Below, piece by piece: positions 54,455 through 63,025 of a DNA stretch of 64,000 nucleotides. The position numbers and the translations under genes are program-made. The stretch is from assembly GCF_001651855.1 (NCBI RefSeq), contig NZ_LNQC01000055.1, positions 1-64,000 of the forward strand, in the 5' to 3' direction. The DNA is from Sinorhizobium americanum (GTDB lineage: Bacteria; Pseudomonadota; Alphaproteobacteria; Rhizobiales; Rhizobiaceae). The notes under the pieces are model-generated. The model did not search any database. It saw nothing but the letters and a program-made list of their open reading frames with translations, and was not told where the DNA came from. How positions within the stretch are numbered: position 1 is the first letter of the stretch; each line of letters starts with the position of its first letter.

Positions 54455-57400
54455 TCATCTTTGGCCATGTCCCCGAGTGACAGGGCTACGGTTAAACGCG
54501 ATGGGCTCGCAATTGGGCGCATCCGCTTCCTGCTCAGATGTTTCGTGGCATAGCCCGGTACGGCATGCGAGCCGCGTCAGTGCCTCACGCAGGTCATCGA
54601 AGTACGTGAATATGACCGGAATAACAATAAGGCAAAGTAGCGTTGACGTGATCACACCGCCTATCACCACAATGGCCATAGGCTGTCGGAAACTTGAATC
54701 GCCTCCCGTCAGGCTAAGAGCAACCGGGAGCATGCCCGACGCCATGGCGATGGTCGTCATCACAATGGGACGCCCGCGCTTATGGCAGGCATCCGCGAGA
54801 GCATCGAACCGCTCCATTCCCTGGCGGCGCGACACGATCGCGTATTCGACGAGGAGAATCGAGTTCTTCGTCACGACGCCCATGAGCATCAGCAGACCGA
54901 TGACGACTGGCGCGGAGAAGCTGGTCCCGGTTGCCACCAGCGGCAGCAGAGCCCCTCCGAGCGATAGGGGCAAGGCCATCAGGATAGTGAACGGTTGCAG
55001 GAAATCGTGAAATAGCAGAACGAGCACGGCATATATGCAAATTACACCGATTGCCATCGCGAAAGCGAAGCTTTGGAACAGTTCCGAGCTGCGCTGAAGT
55101 TCGCCTTGCTTCACGATCGTGACGCCCGGCGGCAGGTGCTCAAGAGCTGGCAGCGCCATTGCCTCGCGATAAACGTCGCCCAGAATGCGGCCGTTGAGCT
55201 CGACGGAAACAGTCGTATTGCGCATCCGATCGATCCGCTTGATCTCGGACGGACTTCCGCCAATACGGATGTCGGCGATTGATCCGAGATCGACACTGCC
55301 ATGGGCTCCTGCCACCCTTATGTTCCGGATGTCGTCGAGGTTTGTGCGCGCCTCTGGCTTGAACCGGACGACGATGGGGATTTGCCGCTGAGGCAGATCG
55401 AGCTTTGGCAGGGCGGAAGTGTAATCGCCGTGTGTGGCAACCCGCACCGCTTCTGCGATGGCGCTTGAGGTTACTCCCAGTGCGGCTGCGCGTGAAAAGT
55501 CCGGCGTGATCTGAACCTCGGGCGCCTGCCTCGAGGCGGTCGAAGTCACCGCTCCAATACCGTTCAGCGTACGGAGTTGCTCCTCAAGCGCCTCGCTCGC
55601 CTGTTCAAGAACATCGGAATCATCGCTGGCAAGGCTGAGGACGAGCTGCGTACCGTTGCCGCCGCTACCGACCGCAACCCGCACTCCGGGGAGCATGGAG
55701 AGGGCCGAGCGGATATCGTTTTCGATCTCTGACTGCCTACGGTCGCGCTCGTTCAGCGGCGTCAGCATGACGTCAAGCGTAGCCGTCTCGATGCTGGCTC
55801 CGGGGCTATCACCCGACGATGCCGAGCCGACGGATGAGAAGACGTGTGTCACATCGCGAAGCTTGCTCACGATGTCTGCCGCCTTCTTGGTTGTCCTGTC
55901 CATTTGGTCGATGGTCGCGCCGGGCTGCTGGACCAGCGTCACCTGGGTCCGCGCATCGTCGGCAGCAGGCAGAAAGCCTGATTTCAGGAAGGGGATGGTG
56001 GAAAGCGAGAGCGCTACAAAGATCGCGGTCACGAAAAGCGTATTGTTTCTGTGGTACAAGGACGCCTTCACAACCGCCAAGTAGGCTCCCATGATTCGTC
56101 CATCCTTTACCTCGGTGGAATGCGGCTTCATGAAATAGGCAGCCATCATGGGTGTCAGCAGGCGCGCAACGACGAGAGAGGCGAGTACGGCGACTGCGGC
56201 GGTGATGCCGAACTGGCGGAAGAGCAGCCCTGGTATGCCGCCCATGAATGCCGTCGGAAGAAACACCGCCACGAGCGCGAGCGTAGTCGCAATAACGGCT
56301 AACCAGATCTCATTGGCGGCTTCGAGGGCGGCATCAATCGGCCGTTTGCCCATCTGGAGATGGCGAGCGATGTTCTCGATCTCCACGATGGCATCGTCGA
56401 CAAGTATGCCGACCACCAGCGACAGTGCAAGCAAGGTAATGATATTAAGACTGAAGTTGGCGAAGTACATGGCGAGGAAGGTTGGTATGACGGACAACGG
56501 CAGTGCGACGGCCGATACGAGCGTCGCGCGCCAGTCCCGTAGGAAGAACCACACGACCACGACGGCCAAGATCCCCCCCTCAAACAACATGTGCATCGAA
56601 CCTTGATAGCTATCGAGGATCGCTACGTCTCTACTGTAGATTTCATCGATCTGCACGCCGGGATGTTCGGCGGCGAACTGCTGCATCGCCTTCGCGACGT
56701 CGGCGGCAACGCCCGTGTCCGAAAACCCGTTTGAGCGCTTGACCGCGACAGCGATCACGGGCTGTCCGTCGAGATAGGCCAGCGAGGATCGGTCCGCGAA
56801 GCTGTCATTGACGGATGCGACATCGTCGAGACGGACCTGTTGTCCGTTGGCTAACGGAATTTGCAATCCCTTCAGATTTTCGACGGATGCAACGGCACCG
56901 AGCGTCCGCAACGTTTGGCGTGTGCCGCCAATTTCGCCAATTCCACCCGACGTATCTGCCTGGACCGATTTCAACTGTTCTGAAACGGCGGCTGCCGTGA
57001 CCCCGAGGGAAGCCATGGTCCCTGGATCGAGGTCGACATGAACCTCGCGATCAATACCGCCGAACCGGCTCACCTGTCCCACCCCCGCTACCGACAGAAG
57101 TGCCTTCGTCATATTGTTGTCGACGAACCAGGAAAGCTCAGTTTCGTTGAGACTGGACGAACGGACCGCGTAGGTGACCAGCGGGGCGCTCTGCATGGAG
57201 ATTTTGGTGACGCTCGGCGTCTGCATCTGCGCCGGCAGATCTGGCTTTACACTGTCAACGGCATTGCGGACTTCATTCAAAACCTCGTCACTGTTCCTTT
57301 CCAGTTCGAAAGTGACGTCGATCGATACCGTGCCATCTGCAATCGTCGTTGCGATGTGGTCGAGATTGCTCAGCGACGCGAGCCGGTCCTCAATAACGCG

Positions 57401-57592
57401 GGCCACCTCCGTCTCGAGCTGCGTCGGCGCCGTGCCCTCGAGTGTAGCGCTGATGCTGATCCTCGGAAGGTCCATATCGGGGAAGTATTGGACCGGCAAC
57501 CGCTCGAAGGCCAAGAGCCCACCGAAGGTGAGCATTGCGAAGAGCAGTATCGCCGGTATGGGATTGAGAATCGACCAAGCAGAGAAATTCAT
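54455..57592 (-). CDS. RND-family efflux transporter, inner-membrane pump
   Basis: 1045 residues from ATG 57592; a GTG at 57595 adds one residue. Two membrane halves with large periplasmic loops are clear. The proton-relay aspartates lie in VGILVDDAIVEIENIARHLQ, and the early GTAPTQLETEVARVIEDRLA is the AcrB/MdtB-like porter signature. It expels drugs, lipids or plant compounds using proton flow. The start is 2 bp downstream of the adaptor stop codon, so the pair is coupled. No outer-membrane factor gene is visible. Confidence 0.92.
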   Translation of the reverse strand: MNFSAWSILNPIPAILLFAMLTFGGLLAFERLPVQYFPDMDLPRISISATLEGTAPTQLETEVARVIEDRLASLSNLDHIATTIADGTVSIDVTFELERNSDEVLNEVRNAVDSVKPDLPAQMQTPSVTKISMQSAPLVTYAVRSSSLNETELSWFVDNNMTKALLSVAGVGQVSRFGGIDREVHVDLDPGTMASLGVTAAAVSEQLKSVQADTSGGIGEIGGTRQTLRTLGAVASVENLKGLQIPLANGQQVRLDDVASVNDSFADRSSLAYLDGQPVIAVAVKRSNGFSDTGVAADVAKAMQQFAAEHPGVQIDEIYSRDVAILDSYQGSMHMLFEGGILAVVVVWFFLRDWRATLVSAVALPLSVIPTFLAMYFANFSLNIITLLALSLVVGILVDDAIVEIENIARHLQMGKRPIDAALEAANEIWLAVIATTLALVAVFLPTAFMGGIPGLLFRQFGITAAVAVLASLVVARLLTPMMAAYFMKPHSTEVKDGRIMGAYLAVVKASLYHRNNTLFVTAIFVALSLSTIPFLKSGFLPAADDARTQVTLVQQPGATIDQMDRTTKKAADIVSKLRDVTHVFSSVGSASSGDSPGASIETATLDVMLTPLNERDRRQSEIENDIRSALSMLPGVRVAVGSGGNGTQLVLSLASDDSDVLEQASEALEEQLRTLNGIGAVTSTASRQAPEVQITPDFSRAAALGVTSSAIAEAVRVATHGDYTSALPKLDLPQRQIPIVVRFKPEARTNLDDIRNIRVAGAHGSVDLGSIADIRIGGSPSEIKRIDRMRNTTVSVELNGRILGDVYREAMALPALEHLPPGVTIVKQGELQRSSELFQSFAFAMAIGVICIYAVLVLLFHDFLQPFTILMALPLSLGGALLPLVATGTSFSAPVVIGLLMLMGVVTKNSILLVEYAIVSRRQGMERFDALADACHKRGRPIVMTTIAMASGMLPVALSLTGGDSSFRQPMAIVVIGGVITSTLLCLIVIPVIFTYFDDLREALTRLACRTGLCHETSEQEADAPNCEPIAFNRSPVTRGHGQR

Positions 57593-57596
57593 CACC

Positions 57597-58655
57597 TTAC
57601 TCAGCGATGTTCACGAGGTTGTTGTCCGACAGAAATGCACCGCCCGATGCCACGATCCTCGAGGACTGATCTATGCCGGAGACAATCTCGACCTGGCCAT
57701 CCTTGCGTCGGCCAGTTTCCGCCCGGACCCGTTGCACCCGCCGGTCGGCGCCGACCGTAAAGACGTAGCTTATCCCGTCGCGGAACACGATCGCCGTCTC
57801 CGGAACGGTAAGGGCCGAAGTCGTCTTCAGCTCAATGCTGCCGGTGACATAAAGGCCGACACGCGGATGAACGTCGGCAGGAAGCGTGACATAAACCATC
57901 GCTCGGCCGGTTTCCGTGCTGACAGACGGTCCGACAAGCCTAACCTTGCCCTGGATGGGGCGCTCATCCGGGCCGTTGACCTCAACGCTCAGGCCCTCCG
58001 AAATGCGCGCTAGGTAGCGCGCCGAAACTTCAGCCTGCCACTCGACGCGCTGCTGACGGATCAGGCGGAATAGCTCGGTGCCAGTCGAAACGACTGCACC
58101 TAGATCGGCAGTGCGTGACGTTATCAGTCCGTCGTCAACGGCAGTGACGGTCGTCTGAGCGAGCTTGATCTTCTGGCTGTCGAGCGCGGCCTTTTGCGAT
58201 TCAAGGCTTGCTACAGCCATCTGCTCGTCGGTTAATCGCTCGGCGATCTTCTCGTCTGAAATTGCTCCCGAGGGGCGAAGCTGCCGGGCTCGGTCCGCGT
58301 TCGCCTTCGCCTTTGCGAGATTTGCCTTTGCGGTCTCGACCGCCGCGGCTTGCTTTCGAAGGTCCGCCAGCACGCTGTCCTGGGAAAGCCGGACCAGTGT
58401 CTGCCCTTTGATCACAACCGATCCGACATCGACCAGAACGTCGGTTACGCGCAGGCCGCTCGTCTCGGAGGCGATAACAGCCTCCTGCCAAGGTTTGAGC
58501 CATCCGCTTGCAGGAACTGATTCCGGCCAGTCCCGTCGCGCCGGCGCGACCACTGAAACCGTGAGGGCGGGTGCTGCAGACTGATCCGCCATGGAACTCC
58601 CGAAGGGAAGCAGTGCCGAGCAAGCAATGGCGAGTGGTATAAACAGCCTTCTCAA
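57597..58655 (-). CDS. RND efflux periplasmic adaptor (MFP)
   Basis: 352 residues from a TTG start. A signal peptide (RRLFIPLAIACSALLPFGSS) precedes lipoyl halves (ASETSGLRVTDVLVDVGSVV and AVDDGLITSRTADLGAVVST) around an alpha-hairpin. A beta-barrel and membrane-proximal domain end the protein. It connects the RND pump to an outer-membrane channel. It is the first gene of the pair; 141 bp upstream on the same strand lies an LRR remnant. Confidence 0.9.
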   Translation of the reverse strand: MRRLFIPLAIACSALLPFGSSMADQSAAPALTVSVVAPARRDWPESVPASGWLKPWQEAVIASETSGLRVTDVLVDVGSVVIKGQTLVRLSQDSVLADLRKQAAAVETAKANLAKAKANADRARQLRPSGAISDEKIAERLTDEQMAVASLESQKAALDSQKIKLAQTTVTAVDDGLITSRTADLGAVVSTGTELFRLIRQQRVEWQAEVSARYLARISEGLSVEVNGPDERPIQGKVRLVGPSVSTETGRAMVYVTLPADVHPRVGLYVTGSIELKTTSALTVPETAIVFRDGISYVFTVGADRRVQRVRAETGRRKDGQVEIVSGIDQSSRIVASGGAFLSDNNLVNIAE

Positions 58656-58795
58656 CTAAAATCCTCGTCCGTCACGGCAGCAGCACATTTCCAAGGTCCG
58701 CATCAGCGCCATGGAGTTGTTCTTTCGATTGCTCGCACTCACTTGGGGCCGCGCCTCCATGCGATGACCGCCCTGTTCGGTAACCGCCAAACCTA

Positions 58796-59122
58796 TCAGA
58801 GCGTGGCAGGATGGTTGTCCCGGGCAGGCTGGTCCGCTGGATGGATCTGGCTTCCCAGGAAGAGAAGATTGGGCAGGTTGGACAGCCGGTTGGATCTGGC
58901 GTTGAGCGTCCGAAGCTCGACCGGGAGACCATCTGGCAGGATTGGTAACGAGTCGTTCGCAGCGTCGTGCCACGGAAGCTTGGCCGGGGCGGTCTCGGGC
59001 AGTTGCGTCGGTGGCTTCATCGCGGCATCGAGCCACCGAAGCGAAATATTACCTTCACCAGACCGGACCTGACCTGTATTCACCGTTGCCGTCTCTTCGG
59101 TAGCGTAATCAGGAGAGTGCAT
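58796..59122 (-). pseudogene. Leucine-rich-repeat effector remnant (IpaH/NopM-like)
   Basis: A 108-residue frame starts MHSPDYATEETATVNTGQVR and contains one and a half LRR units of the short IpaH/SspH/NopM type (LPILPDGLPVELRTLNARSN then RLSNLPNL). The frame then degenerates and stops. No NEL ubiquitin-ligase domain with its catalytic cysteine remains. It is probably the 5' stump of a type III effector gene. I saw no convincing tts box upstream. The bases 59123-59554 hold no other supported gene. Confidence 0.5.
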
Positions 59123-59554
59123 GCTAGTGCCCGTTGACCGCTCCTCTCATGCATGCTGCTCCGCCCTCAGATCACGTCTATCTTCATGCAACACGCCGCG
59201 GCATAATCACAATCGATTGTTTGGATGGAAGTCATCGATCTTATGGATACATCGTAGTGAGATGCCCGCCAGCCGCCAGGCGCCCGTGCAGCTACAAGGG
59301 CCGGGGCAGGGCAGATCCGATGTCGCAAATGACGAGGCCTGGGATCGAATGCATCTATCCGCTGTTCTCCACAGTGCATCCAAGGTTTTTTGGCGGACTG
59401 CGGCATGAAGGCCATTCCGGCCGAACTTTCCCGTTTCCGGCGGTTCACCTATAAAATACCCTGAGATGGCAACGCGCCCGCGCTGCGATCCATGCTGACT
59501 GCGCGTCTGGAGCTGCGCTAGACCAGGATGCGGCTCGACCCGCATCGCCTCGTC

Positions 59555-60565
59555 TTAAAATGGGGATCGGTTCACGCGCTTCCTAGTGTCAGATGGCTTT
59601 TCTCCGTAAGTTGCTTTGTACGCTATTGCAAACCTTCCAAAATGAGAGAAACCCCATTTCAGGCAAACTTTCCTCACAGATTGATTGCTGTCGGGATCGA
59701 GCAGGTCCTGCCGCGCCGCCCGCAAACGAAGCATCATTAGATAAGCAACAGGTGTTGTTTCCCTGAAAGCGCGGAAGCCCAGTTGTAACGCTCGACCGCT
59801 CACACCAGCCGCTTCTGCCACCATCGGCATCGTGATCGGCTGATCTATATTGGCCTGCATGTATTCGATCGCGCGACGGACATGCCGCGGGGCGATCGAG
59901 CAAGGAGTCTTGTCGAGCAAATGCGATAACCTGTGGGGAATTTGGCGCACCACCAGATCGGCCAGCGCCTGCGTCAGATATATCATTGCGATTGGAGAGC
60001 GCAGCAGCGCACCGTTGTCCCGCAGGCCGCTCATCATCGTTGAAACCAGATCGCCGATCATCTGACCAGTTGGTGTGGCCAGCTCCAACTCAGGCAATAG
60101 ATCCAGAGAGCCGCTGAGCGGCACCTCAAATGTTTGGCTGACAGCTTGCAGGATAACGGACCAATTCAGCAACAACTCGTCTATTACATTTGATTGACCA
60201 TGCATGATAACTCTGTCCGGCTCAAAATTATTGTAGAGGAGTAGCTTCCCACCTCCGGCCTCGGCCGTGCGGTCCCCATATGTCACCGCCATGCCGCCAC
60301 TTCGAGGGATGACAATCGACAAATACTGGGCTGTTTCGGAAGTCGGCGCGATGCTGAACTGGAATTCGTTCTGGTGATAACCACTGATTAAAACTGCATT
60401 GTCGCACGCAGCAAGATCGATTTCCCAATCAAAATCGCCAATCCTCCCGATTGGCTCGGCACGAAATGTACCGAAAGCCCCGCCGAGAGCTTCAATCATG
60501 CCGTCGAAGGACGAACCGCGAAATGAAAACTGTGAAGGGCTATTTTCCGGCATCATCGATTCCAT
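59555..60565 (-). CDS. AraC-family regulator (AraC-binding-like N domain)
   Basis: 336 residues. An N-terminal AraC-binding-like domain (about 20-210) includes YLSIVIPRSGGMAVTYGDRT. Two HTH units follow: ITMPMVAEAAGVSGRALQLG and VRKVCLKWGFSHFGRFAIAY, ending YKATYGEKPSDTRKR. Members with this layout often control catabolic or efflux genes. The nearest candidate is the RND pair 0.9 kb downstream. The 60566-60873 stretch is empty. Confidence 0.83.
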   Translation of the reverse strand: MESMMPENSPSQFSFRGSSFDGMIEALGGAFGTFRAEPIGRIGDFDWEIDLAACDNAVLISGYHQNEFQFSIAPTSETAQYLSIVIPRSGGMAVTYGDRTAEAGGGKLLLYNNFEPDRVIMHGQSNVIDELLLNWSVILQAVSQTFEVPLSGSLDLLPELELATPTGQMIGDLVSTMMSGLRDNGALLRSPIAMIYLTQALADLVVRQIPHRLSHLLDKTPCSIAPRHVRRAIEYMQANIDQPITMPMVAEAAGVSGRALQLGFRAFRETTPVAYLMMLRLRAARQDLLDPDSNQSVRKVCLKWGFSHFGRFAIAYKATYGEKPSDTRKRVNRSPF

Positions 60566-60873
60566 TGCTTTTTTGCTTCACGCCGGATCAGGAGGTTGCG
60601 ATCGGCCAACGTCCGGCGTCATAAATCTAAGGCTGGCCCTGATGGCCAGGGCTTATCGCCTCCGCTCCGCCCCTAAGCCTGGCGCGCGCATATACCAGCA
60701 TGCTGTCGCCGTCGACTGTGACGGCTGTCAGCGGTGTACCGATCCGTCGACGAGCAGCCGAGTGTCACCTCCGCCCGTTGTAAACGGCATGGTTTCGCGG
60801 GAATGGGAGCCGATACATCCTCTGCGGCCTGGCCGCCTGGCTCGGCTGACGTTTGACTTGAACGGTCCCGGTC

Positions 60874-62286
60874 TTAAGGCGGTGAGCTGGATAGAGCCGA
60901 TCGAATCGAGTCATACCATTTTGGAATTTGCGAAATTTGCGTACTGGAGCGCAGGCAGTTTTCGCGTGCCGTTCTCGCCATCTCCTCGAAATCACTACGA
61001 TCGGCGGCTACAAGGCGATGCATCACGTCTGCAGCTTTGACCTCGATGTCCGGCTCGTCGAGGACAACTCCATTCAGCCCATTTACAACCTGCCTCTTCA
61101 GACCAAAGGCGGAAGACACTACGACGGGTTTGCCACGGAAAAGAGCCTCAGTTACTGTCAGGCCGAAGCCCTCCTCGCGAGAGAGCTGAAATATCCCATG
61201 AGCGTTCTGTTGCAGCCGACCGACAATTTCGGCATTTGCGTTGCTGTCCTTCATCGAGATACAGGTGAGATATACGCGCCGCCGCACTTCCTCGGATAAT
61301 TGAGAGCATAGTCCTACGCATTTCTCGAAATACTCGCGTCCTTCAGGATCGTCAGACACACCTGAAGGATCCGGTCCCGCAATCACCAGGCAGGTATTAT
61401 CGGAGACCTCGGCGCGGGCCGTTCCAACAAAGCGATCGAACGCAGCGATGATGCGGTCGATGCCCTTCAGTCCATCCCACCTCGAGACGTGCAGGAAATA
61501 CTGCGAGCCGAGAATGTCCTGAAGGGTCGCGTTTGGCTCGAATTCATGACCCTTGAACGATACCAAATTCTCCAGTGCCTGGCTCGGTGGCCCTTCATGG
61601 TTGCGGTTCTTGGTCGAGAAAGGGCTGATCGATGGCTGGATGAAATCGATGGGGCGACCGGCATCAAAGGCATATGCCTCGTCACTTAGAACAACGCGCT
61701 GGAAGGGACGAAGGTATTCCTTCAGGAGGTCCCATGTTTTCTCGACTGTCGGAGTGCGCTTCGGATAGCCGATGTGGCATCGCCAGATAGCCGGGTGTGG
61801 GTGAGAATCCAGGAACTGTGCGGCTGCACAAAGTGGCTGCGGATCATGAATGACAAGGAAGTCATCCGGTCCGATGATCCTTTCCAGCTCCGAGGCGCCT
61901 TGCTGCGACGTCTGAAGATAATGCGGCAGCAGCTCATCCATCCCTGCTGCGATAGTGTCGTGAAGAGAATTGTGGAGCCCTTTGGTGAACTCAAAGAAGT
62001 GTTCGTCCTTCGGCTTGAAGATAAGCCAGCGAACATCGAAACCAAGTTCCCGAAGGAGGCGTATGTGATGGGGAAGCATTTCAGCCACCCCACCGCCGAA
62101 CGCGGTGGAATTGATATGCCAGATACAACGGGCGCCAATCTTGTCACGAGTTGCGTTGGACGAACGAAAGAGTTCATCGAGAAGTTCCCCGTAGTCCGCC
62201 CGTTCCTCGGCGTAGCGCTCAAGGACCGACCCTTCCACCAGCACCTCGTCAAATAGAGGTGTGCACTGTTTCGTTGTTACCTTCAA
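60874..62286 (-). CDS. GT4 glycosyltransferase, TreT/trehalose-synthase-like
   Basis: 470 residues from a TTG start with AGGAGG eight bases upstream. The N-terminal IWHINSTAFGGGVAEMLPHH and later FLHVSRWDGLKGIDRIIAAF and SREEGFGLTVTEALFRGKPV (E-x7-E) are typical of GT4 trehalose glycosyltransferring synthases and trehalose phosphorylases. TreT joins a nucleotide-activated glucose to glucose. It ends an operon with a HAD phosphatase and a class III aminotransferase, which hints at an amino-disaccharide rather than plain trehalose. That idea is inference. Confidence 0.8.
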   Translation of the reverse strand: MKVTTKQCTPLFDEVLVEGSVLERYAEERADYGELLDELFRSSNATRDKIGARCIWHINSTAFGGGVAEMLPHHIRLLRELGFDVRWLIFKPKDEHFFEFTKGLHNSLHDTIAAGMDELLPHYLQTSQQGASELERIIGPDDFLVIHDPQPLCAAAQFLDSHPHPAIWRCHIGYPKRTPTVEKTWDLLKEYLRPFQRVVLSDEAYAFDAGRPIDFIQPSISPFSTKNRNHEGPPSQALENLVSFKGHEFEPNATLQDILGSQYFLHVSRWDGLKGIDRIIAAFDRFVGTARAEVSDNTCLVIAGPDPSGVSDDPEGREYFEKCVGLCSQLSEEVRRRVYLTCISMKDSNANAEIVGRLQQNAHGIFQLSREEGFGLTVTEALFRGKPVVVSSAFGLKRQVVNGLNGVVLDEPDIEVKAADVMHRLVAADRSDFEEMARTARENCLRSSTQISQIPKWYDSIRSALSSSPP

Positions 62287-62319
62287 ATTCTGGTCCTCCT
62301 TTTGGTCTGGGAAGCAGGT

Positions 62320-63009
62320 TCAGTCCGGCCGGTAAGCAAGGAGCTCGCGAAAACTCTCGATCCAGCCCTTGGTGTCAGCGTGACCTTTGGCACCAGGGCC
62401 GACACCCACGCAGTCGCAGCCTGCAGCGGTTGCCGCTTCAATTCCGGTTTGGGTATCTTCAAACACCAAGCATCTTTCCGGGGCCATGCGCAGCATCAGC
62501 AATAGTCTTTGATAGGGTTGCGGATGCGGTTTTCCGTGACTGACGTCCTCAGCTGCAATCATGATTCTCGGGTAGGAGATTCCGGCCGCCTCGAGTCTGG
62601 CGATGGCCGAAACCCTTGTCGAAGAGGTGACGATGGATCTCCGTTCGTCAGGGATCGAGCTATAGAACTCCGCGGCCCCCTGGATTGGCCGCAACAGGCT
62701 CATTGCTTGGATCTCGTAATCCGCAATGCGAGCTGCTTCGCGTTCCGGCGAGAGACCGGGCGCAATAGCCTTCACCAGCTCGATATCCCTGCGAGCGGCC
62801 GACATCCTCATTGCGTGATCTGGACAAATCCGTTCCTCCAGCGCCCACCGACGGAGTGCGCTTTCGACGACAGCCCGGGAATCTACAAGGGTTCCGTCCA
62901 GGTCGAAGGCCACGTGATCATAACCTTCAAGCTGAGTTTCGATCGTGACTCCGTCCAGAGGATTCGAGTCATTGTGCGAATGGATTGTAGCTCTCGTTTG
63001 ATCGTTCAC
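62320..63009 (-). CDS. HAD-superfamily sugar phosphatase-like protein
   Basis: 229 residues from a GTG start with GGAGG upstream. Motif I is VAFDLDGTLVDSRA, motif II the threonine/serine in SIVTSSTRVSAIARL, the lysine is in DVSHGKPHPQPY, and motif IV is CLVFEDTQTGIEAA. It resembles sugar-phosphate phosphatases of the YfbT/GPP group. It lies 16 bp after the aminotransferase stop codon and 33 bp before the glycosyltransferase gene, so all three are one operon. An unusual N-terminal extension of about 30 residues precedes motif I. Confidence 0.83.
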   Translation of the reverse strand: MNDQTRATIHSHNDSNPLDGVTIETQLEGYDHVAFDLDGTLVDSRAVVESALRRWALEERICPDHAMRMSAARRDIELVKAIAPGLSPEREAARIADYEIQAMSLLRPIQGAAEFYSSIPDERRSIVTSSTRVSAIARLEAAGISYPRIMIAAEDVSHGKPHPQPYQRLLLMLRMAPERCLVFEDTQTGIEAATAAGCDCVGVGPGAKGHADTKGWIESFRELLAYRPD

Positions 63010-63025
63010 GGTTTGCCTCCGTGCA

